Shown piece by piece: positions 26,653 through 36,348 of a stretch of 64,000 nt of DNA. The notes beneath the pieces are model-generated. The model had not been told where the DNA came from and made no database searches. It saw only the letters and a program-made list of their open reading frames with translations. The translations under genes and the position numbers were made by a program. This DNA comes from Sulfidibacter corallicola (GTDB taxonomy: Bacteria; Acidobacteriota; Holophagae; Acanthopleuribacterales; Acanthopleuribacteraceae): the NCBI RefSeq assembly GCF_017498545.1, contig NZ_CP071793.1, positions 9,108,256 to 9,172,255 on the forward strand, read 5' to 3'. The number at the start of each line of letters is the position of its first letter. Position 1 is the first letter of the stretch.

Positions 26653-27081
26653 TCAGTCCGCCGAGGGACCGTATTTGGCGAATACCTCGGCACCGGTCAT
26701 GTCTTCGGTCTCGTTGGCGAATGCATAATATTCCGGTTTTTCGTCGATGAACACCTGGTGATCCATCTCGAACTCGTCGCGATTTTCCAGCAGCCCGACG
26801 GGCACGATGTACTGTTGGTTACCTTTCAGGCGGTAAAAGAGATGGCATCCGCACTTGTTGCAGAAGCCACGCTCGGCCCACATGGACGAGTTGAAGACGG
26901 TGATGTTCTCTTCGCCCTCCAAGGTGACCTCGGTACCGCAGTCCAGCGCCATGAAGGGTCCGCCCGACCATTTTCGGCACGTCCCGCAGTGGCAGGCACC
27001 GACGCGCTTGCTGACGTTCTTGGCGGTGAGCCGCGTCCCGTTGCAAAGACAACCACCTGTGATTTCACTGATTTCCGACAT
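26653..27081 (-). CDS. GFA-domain protein (glutathione-dependent formaldehyde-activating/CENP-V fold)
   Basis: 142 residues. Cysteines lie in the usual zinc-binding clusters: GGCLCNGT near the start, CHCGTCRKWSG at about 30, and FCNKCGCHLFY at about 73. The founding member adds glutathione to formaldehyde, but most family members have unproven activity, so the enzymatic role is uncertain. ATG 27079-27081 has AAAGGAG upstream. It stands alone, 387 bp upstream of the glycosyltransferase gene on the same strand. Confidence 0.9.
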   Translation of the reverse strand: MSEISEITGGCLCNGTRLTAKNVSKRVGACHCGTCRKWSGGPFMALDCGTEVTLEGEENITVFNSSMWAERGFCNKCGCHLFYRLKGNQQYIVPVGLLENRDEFEMDHQVFIDEKPEYYAFANETEDMTGAEVFAKYGPSAD

Positions 27082-27468
27082 GGATTACTCCTTTATCGAG
27101 AATGGGTTATCGAATGAGGTTCGGTTTCATTTCCGATTCTAGCCAATCCCCCGCCCAACGCCAAACCCTAAGCATCACCCCGATCTTTTCGGATGTGGTT
27201 GGGTGCCCTTCGGAGACGCCGCGACCAAGTGGAAAACCACGCCGTCCATGCGCGACGTGACTGCCAGAGCTCCTGTTTTCGAAGGTGGACGGGGACGTTG
27301 GTGCAGCCGCGGAGCCGTTCATTTGAATTTCGTTCCGTTGGACCGGCGCATCGACCTAAGGTTGCCTCACCCGGCAGTGCGGTAGGCATGACCACGAAGG
27401 AATCCCTCGACCGCGCATGACCGGAATTCGCCCCGACGCGGATTTTTGAACCTGCAAAGGAGTTCTCG
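27082..27468. other. Gene-free gap between divergent genes
   Basis: Must hold promoters for the GFA gene (minus) and the LamG gene (plus), but I could not place a convincing -35/-10 pair. No repeat was seen. Confidence 0.4.
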
Positions 27469-28953
27469 ATGTTTCGATTCAAACGCTTCCTGCCGCTGCT
27501 TCTTCTCGCCCTCGGATCCCTGGCTATCGCCGGGCTGGACGAGGGTTTGGTCGGCCACGTACCTTTGACCTCTAATGACCAATTCAAGGAAACGGTTTCC
27601 AATACGACGCCCTCCAACACCGACACGGACATGGAAGGCTGCCCCTTCGACGAGGCCGCCGACTTCGACGGCAACGACTACCTGGAATACACCTCGATGA
27701 CCGACTTGGCCTTCGCCACCAGCGATTTCTCCATTTCGTTCTGGGCCTATCGCGCTTCGGCCGCCACGTCCTTCGAGCACATGATCTGGTATCGCGAATC
27801 CAGCACCGATTTCACCGGCTATTCGCTGGACTGGCAGGACGACGGCGATCTGGCCTTTCGCATCGATTTCGGCACCCTGGCCGAGGAAGTCTACGTAACC
27901 ACTCCCGAAACCGGAAAGTGGCACCATTACGCCGCCACAGCCGATCGCGACGGCGACATCAAGATGTACTTCAACGGCGTGCTGGTCGATACCTACACCT
28001 TGACTTCCAGTGCCAGCATCGGATCCACCAACTCGAAGCTGATGCTCGGTGCCGGTCGCGATGCCTTCGACGCGCTGAACAACTACACCACCGCCAAGCT
28101 GGACGAGGTGCGATTTTACGATCGCGTCCTCGAGGCCTGGGAAATTTCGGACCTTTCCCAATCGTTCGAAGGCGTGCGCCTGATTACGGAGGACATCACC
28201 CTGGACGTGCCTTCGGATTACGCCGATATCAATGCGGCTCTCGCCTGTTTGGATGGCAAGCACATCGATCAGGACGCGACGGTAACCATTCAAGTGGCCG
28301 ACGGCACCTACAACAACGTAGCCACGATTACGGTCGACCATCCCGACGGTGCCCGCATCCAACTGTTGGGCGATACCGCCGATAAAACCAATGTCGTCCT
28401 GAACATCGCCAACAGCTCCGACGGCATCGTGGTGACCAACGGGACCCAGCTCGGCATGTTGAACGGGTTCACCATCAACGGCGGCACCACGCCCGGGAAC
28501 GGGGTGACGGCCCGCCGCAACAGTTCCATCGTTTGTGGTAGCCAATTGGCGGTGGCCGATTTCGTCTGGGGCGTGCTGGCCGAGATGAGCTCTTCGATTG
28601 AGTGTAACAGCATCGACGTCGACGATTGCAGCTCGGTCGGGCTCTACGCCGTAGGTGGCTCCCACATTTGGGCCGACAACGCCGACATCGACGATTGCGG
28701 TTTCGGCGTTCGCGCCGAAGGGGCCTTCATCCGCATCGAGAACGGCAGTGCGAACAGTTGCACGATCGGCTACAATACCGCCGGCGGCGACATCCGGGGC
28801 AAGGACAGTTCGCTGACCAACAACACCACCGGGGCAAACGCCACGTACGGTGGGCACATCGACATCCGGGGGGTGACCTTCAGCGGTAATACGACCAACA
28901 CCTCACCGGCCATCAATGCGGTTGGCAACGACAACTCGATGGTCAACAACTGA
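27469..28953 (+). CDS. Exported LamG-domain plus right-handed beta-helix protein
   Basis: 494 residues. AAAGGAG precedes the ATG and a signal peptide (about 1-22, ending SLAIAG) follows. Residues about 25-235 form a LamG/concanavalin-like fold (DFSISFWAYRAS, GKWHHYAATADRDGDIKMYFNG, KLDEVRFYDRVL). Residues about 245-490 look like a pectate-lyase-type beta-helix, with a PSDYADINAALACLDG start and short repeating strands. The combination suggests carbohydrate binding and perhaps attachment at the cell surface or in the matrix. No catalytic residues could be assigned. The C-terminus ends in the helix without an anchor. A strong terminator follows. Confidence 0.85.
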   Translation: MFRFKRFLPLLLLALGSLAIAGLDEGLVGHVPLTSNDQFKETVSNTTPSNTDTDMEGCPFDEAADFDGNDYLEYTSMTDLAFATSDFSISFWAYRASAATSFEHMIWYRESSTDFTGYSLDWQDDGDLAFRIDFGTLAEEVYVTTPETGKWHHYAATADRDGDIKMYFNGVLVDTYTLTSSASIGSTNSKLMLGAGRDAFDALNNYTTAKLDEVRFYDRVLEAWEISDLSQSFEGVRLITEDITLDVPSDYADINAALACLDGKHIDQDATVTIQVADGTYNNVATITVDHPDGARIQLLGDTADKTNVVLNIANSSDGIVVTNGTQLGMLNGFTINGGTTPGNGVTARRNSSIVCGSQLAVADFVWGVLAEMSSSIECNSIDVDDCSSVGLYAVGGSHIWADNADIDDCGFGVRAEGAFIRIENGSANSCTIGYNTAGGDIRGKDSSLTNNTTGANATYGGHIDIRGVTFSGNTTNTSPAINAVGNDNSMVNN

Positions 28954-28984
28954 TTTGGGTTCGCGACGCGCCCACCGACATGTG

Positions 28985-29021
28985 GCCCAAGCGGCGCCTT
29001 TCGGCTACCGCTTGGGCTTTT
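28985..29021 (+). terminator. Rho-independent terminator of the LamG/beta-helix gene
   Basis: Ten-base perfect stem (GCCCAAGCGG at 28985-28994 with 29008-29017) followed by TTTT, 32 bp after the stop codon. Confidence 0.9.
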
Positions 29022-29039
29022 CTCGTCGGCGCGTGGCCT

Positions 29040-29139
29040 CACGGCCATACACCATCGGATCGGGTGCGGCACCTCCATCGAGCTGGCTCGAGGGGGCACG
29101 GCCAAACCCCATCGGATCGGGTGTGGCTCATCCATCGAA
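29040..29139. repeat. Imperfect 57-bp tandem duplication
   Basis: CACGGCCA starts at 29040 and again at 29097. Both copies contain CCATCGGATCGGGTG and end in CCATCGA. It overlaps the last codons of the response-regulator gene by a few bases. Confidence 0.7.
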
Positions 29140-29829
29140 ACGCTGTTTCAATTGTTTGTAGCGCGTGCGCCCGATCGGCAGCCGTTCACCATTTCGCAAC
29201 ACCGCGGCATAGCGACTTCCGCGCCCACTGATCAGGCTTTCCACGACATTCATGTTTACGATGTACGATTTGTGGATCCGTTCGAAGTTCGGCGGCAACA
29301 CTTTCTCTAAGCGTTCCAACGATTTGTCGTGCAGCATGGGCGCCGCGTCGGAGCTGTACAATTCCGAATAGGGACCGGCCCCCTGAATGTAGCGAATGGT
29401 ATCGAGAGACACGAGCGCCAGGCGGCTCCCCTGCTTGACGGCCAGATACTTCGTATGCGAGCAGACACTGCGACGGCGATCCGAAACGCGTGACAAGGCG
29501 GCTTCCAAACGCTTCTTGCCAAAGGGTTTTGCAATGAAATCGAGCACGCCGAATTCGAAGGCCTGAAGCGCGAACTGGGTATTGGCCGAAATGATGATGG
29601 TGTGAAAGGCGCCGGCGACCGCCTGCTTCAGCAAGGCGAACCCGTCCTTCCCCGCCAGATCCAGGTCCAACAGCAAGAGGTCAGGCGGATGTCGTTCGAG
29701 CCATTGTTGGGCTTCCGGCAGGGATTCGGCCGTGTGCATCCGAGTGAGATCGTCGCCGAGAATGTCCTTGCACAGCCGGGCATTGCGCTCGCGAATCACG
29801 GGCTCATCTTCCACGACGAGGATATGCAT
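29128..29829 (-). CDS. LytTR-family response regulator
   Basis: 233 residues. The N-terminal receiver domain has the acidic pocket VVEDEP, the phosphorylated Asp at about D55 (LLLLDLDLAG) and the KPF lysine near 103. The C-terminal LytTR DNA-binding domain (about 130-232) contains FERIHKSYIVNM and LPIGRTRYKQL. Such regulators act as transcription factors, often for surface or extracellular functions. ATG 29827-29829 has AGGGAGA upstream. It lies 53 bp behind its partner kinase on the same strand. Confidence 0.95.
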   Translation of the reverse strand: MHILVVEDEPVIRERNARLCKDILGDDLTRMHTAESLPEAQQWLERHPPDLLLLDLDLAGKDGFALLKQAVAGAFHTIIISANTQFALQAFEFGVLDFIAKPFGKKRLEAALSRVSDRRRSVCSHTKYLAVKQGSRLALVSLDTIRYIQGAGPYSELYSSDAAPMLHDKSLERLEKVLPPNFERIHKSYIVNMNVVESLISGRGSRYAAVLRNGERLPIGRTRYKQLKQRFDG

Positions 29830-29882
29830 GCTGTCTCCCTAAAACCGCGGTAGGCGCGTTGATGAGGGCTCGGCCCACCTGG

Positions 29883-31634
29883 CTACGCCTCGCACCAGGA
29901 CAATTCCGTGTGCCACCGGCCACTGGAAGGCCCACTGATCAGCGACCAGTTGCCCGGATAGCACTCCTCCAAACGGGTTTTGATGTATTGCAGACCCAAT
30001 CCCTCGGAACGGGTGTCGCCGCTTTCGGTCGGCGCCTCACCCGGCGAACCTTCGCCCAAGGGAGCCGAGAAACGGTAATGGTTTTTTGCGATTTTGCATA
30101 AACGGAACACGACTTCGCGGTCTTGGTTCGGACCATGGGTGATGCCGTTTTCGATCAGTGTGTGGAACAGGGTGGGCGGTACCGATTCCTCGCCGCTAAT
30201 CCCCTCGCAATCCAGGCGATACCGATTCTTTCTACGAAATGCCATGATGCGCAGGTGACGTCGACAGAGCGCCAGTTCGTCTTCCATCTTGACCGACGAT
30301 TTGGCACACATGCGTCGGAACAGGGAGAACTCTTCGGCCAAGGCCTCGATGAAGTCCGGTGCCTCTTCGGGGTGTGTCTCGAACCAGGCCATGGACGCGG
30401 TCAACGAGTTCATGAGGTAGTGGGGTTGAATCTGCTTCTTTTGAAGTTCGAGCTGAAGGCGCTCCACGCTCGAGGTCAGTCTGTCGATGTGACCAGCGTG
30501 GGTAGACAGATCGGCTTGCGCACGGGCCGCGGATCGCGCCAGGGAAATGGACACGGCGAGGACCAGCCCGACGAACCCATAAAGGACCGTCGGGAATGCC
30601 GCGAAGTGCCAAGGCCAGGCGAACAGCCCGATTTCGGCCAGAATGTCGCAGGCACCGACCGCAAGGAACAGGGTCAAGCCAAGGCACAGGATCCAGCCGC
30701 TGCCAGCCAGGATTTGGTGTCGCCGGCGCGCCATCTCCACCCCGCACCGTCCCAGCTCGAGCATGCAGCCCAGCAAAAAACCCTGTCCCCATCGTTGAAC
30801 CCAGATTTCGGCGGGCCACAGCGCGAGCAAGGCGACGGCGGTCGCACCAGTGAGGCAGCAACCGATCCAAAGGCCGCGCCGTTCGGCCTCGACACTCGCC
30901 TGCGCGAATGCCAGGATCGCCATCACCGAGCCCCACAGGAAGAAATACTGAAGGCCGGGCAACAGGTGATTGGCCAGAGGATCGTCGGTGAAGTAGTGTT
31001 GAAAGCGAAGGCAACACAGTGCGGCGCAGCAGCCGGTAAACAGGGAGAAGTGTAGGTGGAATCGGGCGGCAGGTTGAAACAGGAACATGGCCAGGTGCAG
31101 GAAGCAAAAGGAGAGAAACATGCCGGTCAATCCCATTTGGTGAACGGTCGCCCAGTGACTCAGCCTGGCCCGTTCCCCGAAAAGATCGCTCAGGGCCCCG
31201 AACCTCACCTTCTCGCGCGACGGGCCATCCCGGATGACCCGTACCCATGAGCCTTCCTGCCTAAGGGGGAAGGGAACGACCTCGGGCAAACGATGGCCGG
31301 GCAGCTTGTCACCGCGCACGTGGCGTGGCCAAATGCGCACCTCGTCCACATAGAGCGTCAGCCCCTCATCCAGTGGGTCGACCAGGACACCCGCCTGAAT
31401 GTCCGAGGCCCCCGGAGACGTGGACAGAACGAAGCGAAGGTGCGGAACCCCGGCCTCCCCGGTGGCGGGTGGCGGGTCGGTCTGCCAACCTGAGTCAATC
31501 CACCACGCCACGGCGTGAGCTTCGAGGGGAACCGCCAAGTCGATGCCCAGATCGGCCAGGGAATGGTCCGCCGCGTATCCGAATGGATGTGACAGCAACG
31601 CCATCCCGAAAAGAAAGTACCGGATGCTCGCCAT
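29883..31634 (-). CDS. LytS-like sensor histidine kinase with 7TM sensor region
   Basis: 583 residues. ATG 31632-31634 follows GGAGGAAAC and begins a signal peptide; the longer frame to 31748 lacks these. An outer domain (about 22-150) is followed by about seven membrane helices (about 165-370), a short coiled linker and a His_kinase (PF06580-type) domain. H405 in QIQPHYLMNSL is the phospho-acceptor, N496 in LIENGITHG the ATP-site asparagine, and EGLGLQYIKTRLEECYPG the G-box. The outer part plus seven helices resembles the 7TMR-DISM class, which often senses carbohydrates or small ligands. It is paired with the LytTR regulator just downstream. Confidence 0.9.
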   Translation of the reverse strand: MASIRYFLFGMALLSHPFGYAADHSLADLGIDLAVPLEAHAVAWWIDSGWQTDPPPATGEAGVPHLRFVLSTSPGASDIQAGVLVDPLDEGLTLYVDEVRIWPRHVRGDKLPGHRLPEVVPFPLRQEGSWVRVIRDGPSREKVRFGALSDLFGERARLSHWATVHQMGLTGMFLSFCFLHLAMFLFQPAARFHLHFSLFTGCCAALCCLRFQHYFTDDPLANHLLPGLQYFFLWGSVMAILAFAQASVEAERRGLWIGCCLTGATAVALLALWPAEIWVQRWGQGFLLGCMLELGRCGVEMARRRHQILAGSGWILCLGLTLFLAVGACDILAEIGLFAWPWHFAAFPTVLYGFVGLVLAVSISLARSAARAQADLSTHAGHIDRLTSSVERLQLELQKKQIQPHYLMNSLTASMAWFETHPEEAPDFIEALAEEFSLFRRMCAKSSVKMEDELALCRRHLRIMAFRRKNRYRLDCEGISGEESVPPTLFHTLIENGITHGPNQDREVVFRLCKIAKNHYRFSAPLGEGSPGEAPTESGDTRSEGLGLQYIKTRLEECYPGNWSLISGPSSGRWHTELSWCEA

Positions 31635-32039
31635 GTTTCCTCCGGTAGAAAACCGCTCAGGTCCCGAGTGCCCATCGGGAAGTGCAGACATTTCGATGGG
31701 GTCCACTCGTCCCGGTCCCCAGACTGAAAGCGAAGTCGTGTCCCACACTGGATACCGGATCCCGGCTCATCGCCCCTGACAAGCCGCGTCGCCGAGATTC
31801 GAGGTCCGAACTTTGGGAACGGGTCCCTCTTCCATGGCCCATCCGCTTGGCAGGTTTCCCTTGTTGGATGGGCGTTCACTATCGTCAGCGTTATTTAGAC
31901 GAAAAAAGGTTCAGCATCGACGGTCGTTTTCTCCCTCAGGGAGTTACTGAAAAGCGAAGGAACCGTTTTCACCAATCAGGCCTCAGCGCTTGTTGCAGAG
32001 CTTCCTGGATCGGCGTAAGCGAGAATGAGGTGATCGGTT
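31635..32039. other. Gene-free gap between the kinase gene and the Rhs cassettes
   Basis: I see no supported gene. The left part must carry the kinase promoter. The right part adjoins the truncated end of Rhs cassette 3. Confidence 0.5.
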
Positions 32040-32925
32040 GCTTTTGGCGGACCTTGACGGTTTCTTCGGCGCCCTCTCACGACTGGTGCCCGGGCTGGTA
32101 GCTGTACGTGCGGTCCCGTTCGTAGCCGTCGCCCTGCTCGAGCTCGTAGGTGCGGTTGCCCACCCGGTCCAGCGACAGGCTGGTCGTCCGGCGGTTCTGC
32201 GGGGTGGCCCGCGTCCACTCGGTCAGCCGGCTGTTGATGTCGTAGCGGTACGTCGTCTCCCAGCGACCTACATCACCGCGGCCCTCCACCATACTGGCGC
32301 GACTGCCGTCCGCATGGTAGGTCGCGTGGTAGCGCGTGGCGCTGCCGTCCGGGCGCTCGTGGCTGAGTTCGGTCGGCCGGTTGGCGCGGTCGAAGGCGTA
32401 CGCGGTCCGGGTCCCGTTGTGTAGGGAGATCTCCTCCGGCAGACCGTTGGCGTGGTAGCCGAACCGCGCCACCCCCTGGCCGTCGACCACCGCCGTCTCC
32501 AGCCGGTTGGCCGGGTCGTAGGTGTAGCGCACCGTGAACCCGCGCGCATCCGTCACGCTTTCGCGCGTGCCGTTGTCGTAGTAGCCGATGGTGTGGCCCA
32601 AGCCGCGGCTATCGCTGAACTGGTAGGGCCGGTCGAGGTCGTCGTAGTCGATGTGGCGCTCGTAGGTGCCCTCGCTGCCGATCTGACACACCCGGGTCAG
32701 ATTGCCGTTGGGGTCCCGTTCGCGGTCGATGCTGTGGATCGCGGCGTCCGCGTGGGCGTTGCCCTGCCAGGTCTCGTCCATGATGCGGTCGCGGTAGTCG
32801 TAGCCGAAGGTCGCGCTGCCGATCGGGCGCTCGATTGAGGTGCGGTTGTCGTTGGCGTCGTAGCCGAAGCCGGTCACGCCGAGGCCCGGGTGCTGGATGG
32901 CCGCCAGGCGGCTCGTCAACTGCAA
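32040..32925 (-). pseudogene. Rhs cassette 3: deleted YD-repeat relic
   Basis: The 282-codon frame 32077-32925 is a fragment of YD repeats nearly identical to part of the full-length Rhs gene (its bases about 40996-41815), starting mid-repeat at about 32908. It runs to YSYQPGHQ and stops at 32077-32079. Directly behind the stop, 32053-32076 matches 40111-40134 of the full gene in the same frame (EGAEETVK). About 860 bp, including the Rhs core end, have therefore been deleted. No toxin tip or immunity gene follows. There is no start signal. Confidence 0.8.
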
Positions 32926-33340
32926 TTCAAACGATATCTTCTATTCCCCCCTTTAGCTCCTCCAAGACCCAATTAAAGATTCTTCTGGAATTTTCACAGG
33001 CATCAACCTTTACCTACCGAATATCCTCTTTTTTGGAGTTCATAGTCCTAGCTCACCTACTCTTAATAGCATTTCGTTATCTAACCAATAACTATTTACT
33101 ATATAAATTTAATTCATTATTCAGGCTTTCATAAAGTCCTTTCGACCATTCGCGATGGTTTAGAAGGATAAAACGATATTATTTTTCAAACACTAAGCCT
33201 CAATAATCACCTTAAATCACAAACGCAAAGTAGAAATCTATCATTTGACAGCCAAAGCTACGCTGAATCAATACCGAAGCTCCTTCAGAAATAACTCGTA
33301 GTCAATGTTTTAATACTTGGTAGTGAATTTTTTAGGTAAG
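32926..33340. other. AT-rich gap with a possible immunity-gene remnant
   Basis: Strikingly AT-rich compared with the surroundings. On the minus strand an open stretch of 28 codons (about 33010-32927, containing ENSRRIFNWVLEEL) ends in TGA exactly where cassette 3 begins. It could be the tail of a decayed small gene, but an upstream stop and the lack of a start leave it unproven. Confidence 0.3.
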
Positions 33341-33826
33341 CTAGTCACCGACGCTTGGTTTGCCTGGCAGCTCTGGAAGAGAAGATCTTCTCCAGTCCCA
33401 CTCGGGGCTTATTGACCATCGATCAAAGATATCTTGTGCTGAAATCAGTATTCCATAGTCATTATCAAAGATACATTGGCTTAAGTCTCCTTTATCATCC
33501 AAAATGTGCACAAGAAAGAATTTAATAATTTTTCTTGCCAATTGTTGCTTGTTGTAATCGAAAGAAATAACATTAAAATTATTTTTCAGCTTACATCTAA
33601 CTGAAACATCTATCCAATCCCACTCTCTTGCATCTTCAACAGAATTAAGAGGTTGAGCTAATTGCCCGATATTCATAAATGTTTCATTATTATAATAACA
33701 CAATGTGCAATCATGTCCATCAAAATTAGATACTGAGTTACGAAATCCGAATTTATCAATCAAATCTTTTTCAAAGAAAGAAAGTCTATATTTTGGCAAC
33801 AAAAAAAGACGCATTCCTTGAGACAA
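33341..33826 (-). CDS. Probable immunity protein of Rhs cassette 2
   Basis: 161 residues, no family recognised. It lies 11 bp behind the stop of the cassette 2 toxin, is AT-rich like other immunity genes in the locus, and is acidic-to-neutral and soluble. The start is TTG 33824-33826 with GGGAGGGAG four bases upstream; ATG 33814 is an alternative. The assignment rests on position: in polymorphic toxin loci the gene directly behind the toxin encodes its specific inhibitor. Confidence 0.65.
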   Translation of the reverse strand: MSQGMRLFLLPKYRLSFFEKDLIDKFGFRNSVSNFDGHDCTLCYYNNETFMNIGQLAQPLNSVEDAREWDWIDVSVRCKLKNNFNVISFDYNKQQLARKIIKFFLVHILDDKGDLSQCIFDNDYGILISAQDIFDRWSISPEWDWRRSSLPELPGKPSVGD

Positions 33827-33837
33827 ACTCTCCCTCC

Positions 33838-36267
33838 CTACTTAAGCACTTCTATGAGTAAACTGAGATCGTTGGTAACGGGTATGTGCGAACCAGCCTT
33901 GACAACTGTTCTTCTTCCAGCTTTGTTCTTTTCAAGAATAAAACCAAGAACTGGTTTGTCAATTGCTGATTGAGTTCTTTGCACTTGCTCGATGATTTCA
34001 GTTGCGCTAGAGGCTTTCTTCACTTGCAAAACTGCATTTGGTAATACTACATCTAAATCGGTCAATAATTCCCCTGGACGTAAAGGATTCGGAAGAGGCA
34101 CATTGACATCGTCCACGCGAACACCTGCTCTTTCGAGGTCTCTAACGAGGGGCGCAAGACCTGGATCTCCGCCCTGTCGAGCCTTTCGAAGTAATAAAGC
34201 ACGTCTGTTCCTGTCAGCAATCTCCGCTGCTGATCGTCTTTTTTCTGTAGTCTTCTTTTGTTTTGTTAATAATCGACGAGAAACGATCTTCCCTGATTTT
34301 ATCCTGCTGGCTGCCCGAACTCCAGCATCGATTGCGGATTGGAAGTTGCCGCCGAGCGACCCCAGCCTGGGTTTCATCAGCTCCCGGCCGAATTGTCTCC
34401 CGTAGATGCGTGCAACGCGGCCGGCTGTCGTGGCGGCCCCTTTCGCCTTGGCGAGGGTGACTTTGGCGCCCTGTTTCACCCTTTTGGCGACCGTCGCCGT
34501 CTTCTCCACACCCTCCTTGACGACCTTCGCACTGGCCTTGACACCGCGCGTGACGCGGCTCACGCCTTGGGTGACTCCCGCCTTCAGCGTCGCGGGATTC
34601 AGCGTTCGGAAGCCCCACATCACCGATATCAGGTTGGTCGTCGCCTTGCCGATCCGCTCCGGATCACCCGATGCGATCGCTTTGCCGTACTCCACGGGCA
34701 GGTTGGCACCACCCGTGACCACGCCATTGAACAGCTCCCCGTGGGTCATGCCCTGCTCGGAACCCTTGCCGATCGCGCTCTGCATCTGGAAATCGATGAA
34801 CTCACCCGTCAGGGCATAGTGGGTCATGCTCACGTTTGTCATGCCCAAGTCGAGTGCCATCTTGACGGTTTCTTCGGCGCCCTCCACCACGACACTCAGC
34901 GCTCCTTTGAGCAAGCCCATCACACTCTTTTGCACCGAGGTCTGCGCGATTTGGATATTCGCATTGGCGTCGTGCACCAAATCCATGAACCCGTTCAGGC
35001 TGACGTCGTTGTTCCCCGTCGGGTCGATGAAGGCCAACGGGTTGCGGCTGGCGTACTGGTAGCGGTGCAGGCTCGGCGGGCGGTCGAACTGGGCGAAGTC
35101 CCATCGGTCCATGCTTGCGAACACGCCCAGATCCTGGTCGTAGTAGCGCGCCTTGGCGTACGTCAGCTCGGTCTCGGGGTCGTACTCATGCCCCGTGAAT
35201 CCGTAGCGGTTGTAACCGCCCGACGCACTCGCGAACACCTGCTCCTCGCGACCCCACGGGTCGAAGGTCTTGGCCTCGACCAGCGCACCCGCCGCATCCG
35301 TCAGCTCGGCCACGCTGCCCAACGGGTCGTGGTGGAACCACTGCACGCCCACCCCGACCCGCTCGCTCGCCAGCCGCTGGCCCGCGAAGGCGTAGCTCGC
35401 CAGCGGGAGAGGGTCCCCGCCGGCGCCCGCCCCTTCTTCGTGCTCGCTCAGTACCGCCAACTCGTCCCAGGTGTACAGCATCGCCGAACCCTGGCGGCTG
35501 TCGCCCCACTTGCGGATCCGCCGGTCCAAGTCGTCGTAGGCGAAGTTCAACGCCTCGATCCCGTCGTGCTCTACCCGCCGCAGCCGGTCCCGCGCGTCCA
35601 ACCGCATCCGCGTCGCCGTCGCCCGCTTGGCGAGCCGGTCCACGTCCGTCTTGGCGGTGCGGTTTCCGTTGGCGTCGTAATCGTACAGCACCTGCCGCGA
35701 AGCGGTCACCACCTCGCCCTCACGCGTTGTTTCGGTGAACCCGCTGATCTGGTGCCCGGGCTGGTAGCTGTACGCGCGCTCTCGTGCGTAGCCGTCGCCT
35801 TCCTCTAGCTCGTAGATGCGGTTGCCCACCCGGTCCAGCGGCAGGCTGGTCGTCCGACGATGTTGCGGTGTGGTCCGCGTCCACTCGGTCAGCCGGCTGT
35901 TGATGTCGTAGCGGTACGTCGTCTCCCACCGACCCAAATCACCGCGGTCCTCCACCAGGCTGGCGCGACTGCCGTCCGCATGATAGGTCGCGTGGTAGCG
36001 CGTGGCGCTGCCGTCCGGGCGCTCGTGGCCGAGTTCGGTCGGCCGGTTGGCGCGGTCGAAGGCGTACGCGGTCCGGGTCCCGTTGGGTAGGGAGATCTCT
36101 TCCGGCAGACCGTTGGCGTGGTAGCCGAACCGCGCCACCCCCTGGCCGTCGACCACCGCCGTCTCCAGCCGGTTGGCCGGGTCGTAGGTGTAGCGCACGG
36201 TGAACCCGCGCGCATCCGTCACGCTTTCGCGCGTGCCGTTGTCGTAGTAGCCGATGGTGTGGCCCAA
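33838..36267 (-). CDS. Rhs cassette 2: displaced Rhs C-terminus with nuclease-like toxin tip
   Basis: 809 codons from the first ATG; the frame is open back to the amber codon at 36349-36351. Residues about 1-660 are YD repeats, the Rhs-associated core ending FIDPTGN and a helical pre-toxin region, nearly identical to the full-length Rhs protein up to RIKSGK. The last 150 residues are unrelated to it. They contain TDLDVVLPNAVLQVKK, a D...QxK arrangement like PD-(D/E)xK nucleases, so a DNA- or RNA-cutting toxin is likely. No ribosome site or promoter is evident, so it is probably a silent cassette that needs recombination with the full gene to be delivered. Its putative immunity gene follows. 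Confidence 0.75.
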   Translation of the reverse strand: MGHTIGYYDNGTRESVTDARGFTVRYTYDPANRLETAVVDGQGVARFGYHANGLPEEISLPNGTRTAYAFDRANRPTELGHERPDGSATRYHATYHADGSRASLVEDRGDLGRWETTYRYDINSRLTEWTRTTPQHRRTTSLPLDRVGNRIYELEEGDGYARERAYSYQPGHQISGFTETTREGEVVTASRQVLYDYDANGNRTAKTDVDRLAKRATATRMRLDARDRLRRVEHDGIEALNFAYDDLDRRIRKWGDSRQGSAMLYTWDELAVLSEHEEGAGAGGDPLPLASYAFAGQRLASERVGVGVQWFHHDPLGSVAELTDAAGALVEAKTFDPWGREEQVFASASGGYNRYGFTGHEYDPETELTYAKARYYDQDLGVFASMDRWDFAQFDRPPSLHRYQYASRNPLAFIDPTGNNDVSLNGFMDLVHDANANIQIAQTSVQKSVMGLLKGALSVVVEGAEETVKMALDLGMTNVSMTHYALTGEFIDFQMQSAIGKGSEQGMTHGELFNGVVTGGANLPVEYGKAIASGDPERIGKATTNLISVMWGFRTLNPATLKAGVTQGVSRVTRGVKASAKVVKEGVEKTATVAKRVKQGAKVTLAKAKGAATTAGRVARIYGRQFGRELMKPRLGSLGGNFQSAIDAGVRAASRIKSGKIVSRRLLTKQKKTTEKRRSAAEIADRNRRALLLRKARQGGDPGLAPLVRDLERAGVRVDDVNVPLPNPLRPGELLTDLDVVLPNAVLQVKKASSATEIIEQVQRTQSAIDKPVLGFILEKNKAGRRTVVKAGSHIPVTNDLSLLIEVLK

Positions 36268-36348
36268 GCCGCGGCTATCGCTGAACTGGTAGGGCCGGTC
36301 GAGGTCGTCGTAGTCGATGTGGCGCTCGTAGGTGCCCTCGCTGCCGAT

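Noticed and set aside
32835..33134. Plus-strand 99-codon frame in the AT-rich gap
   Set aside because: Half of it is antisense Rhs DNA and the rest is AT-rich hydrophobic noise without a start signal.
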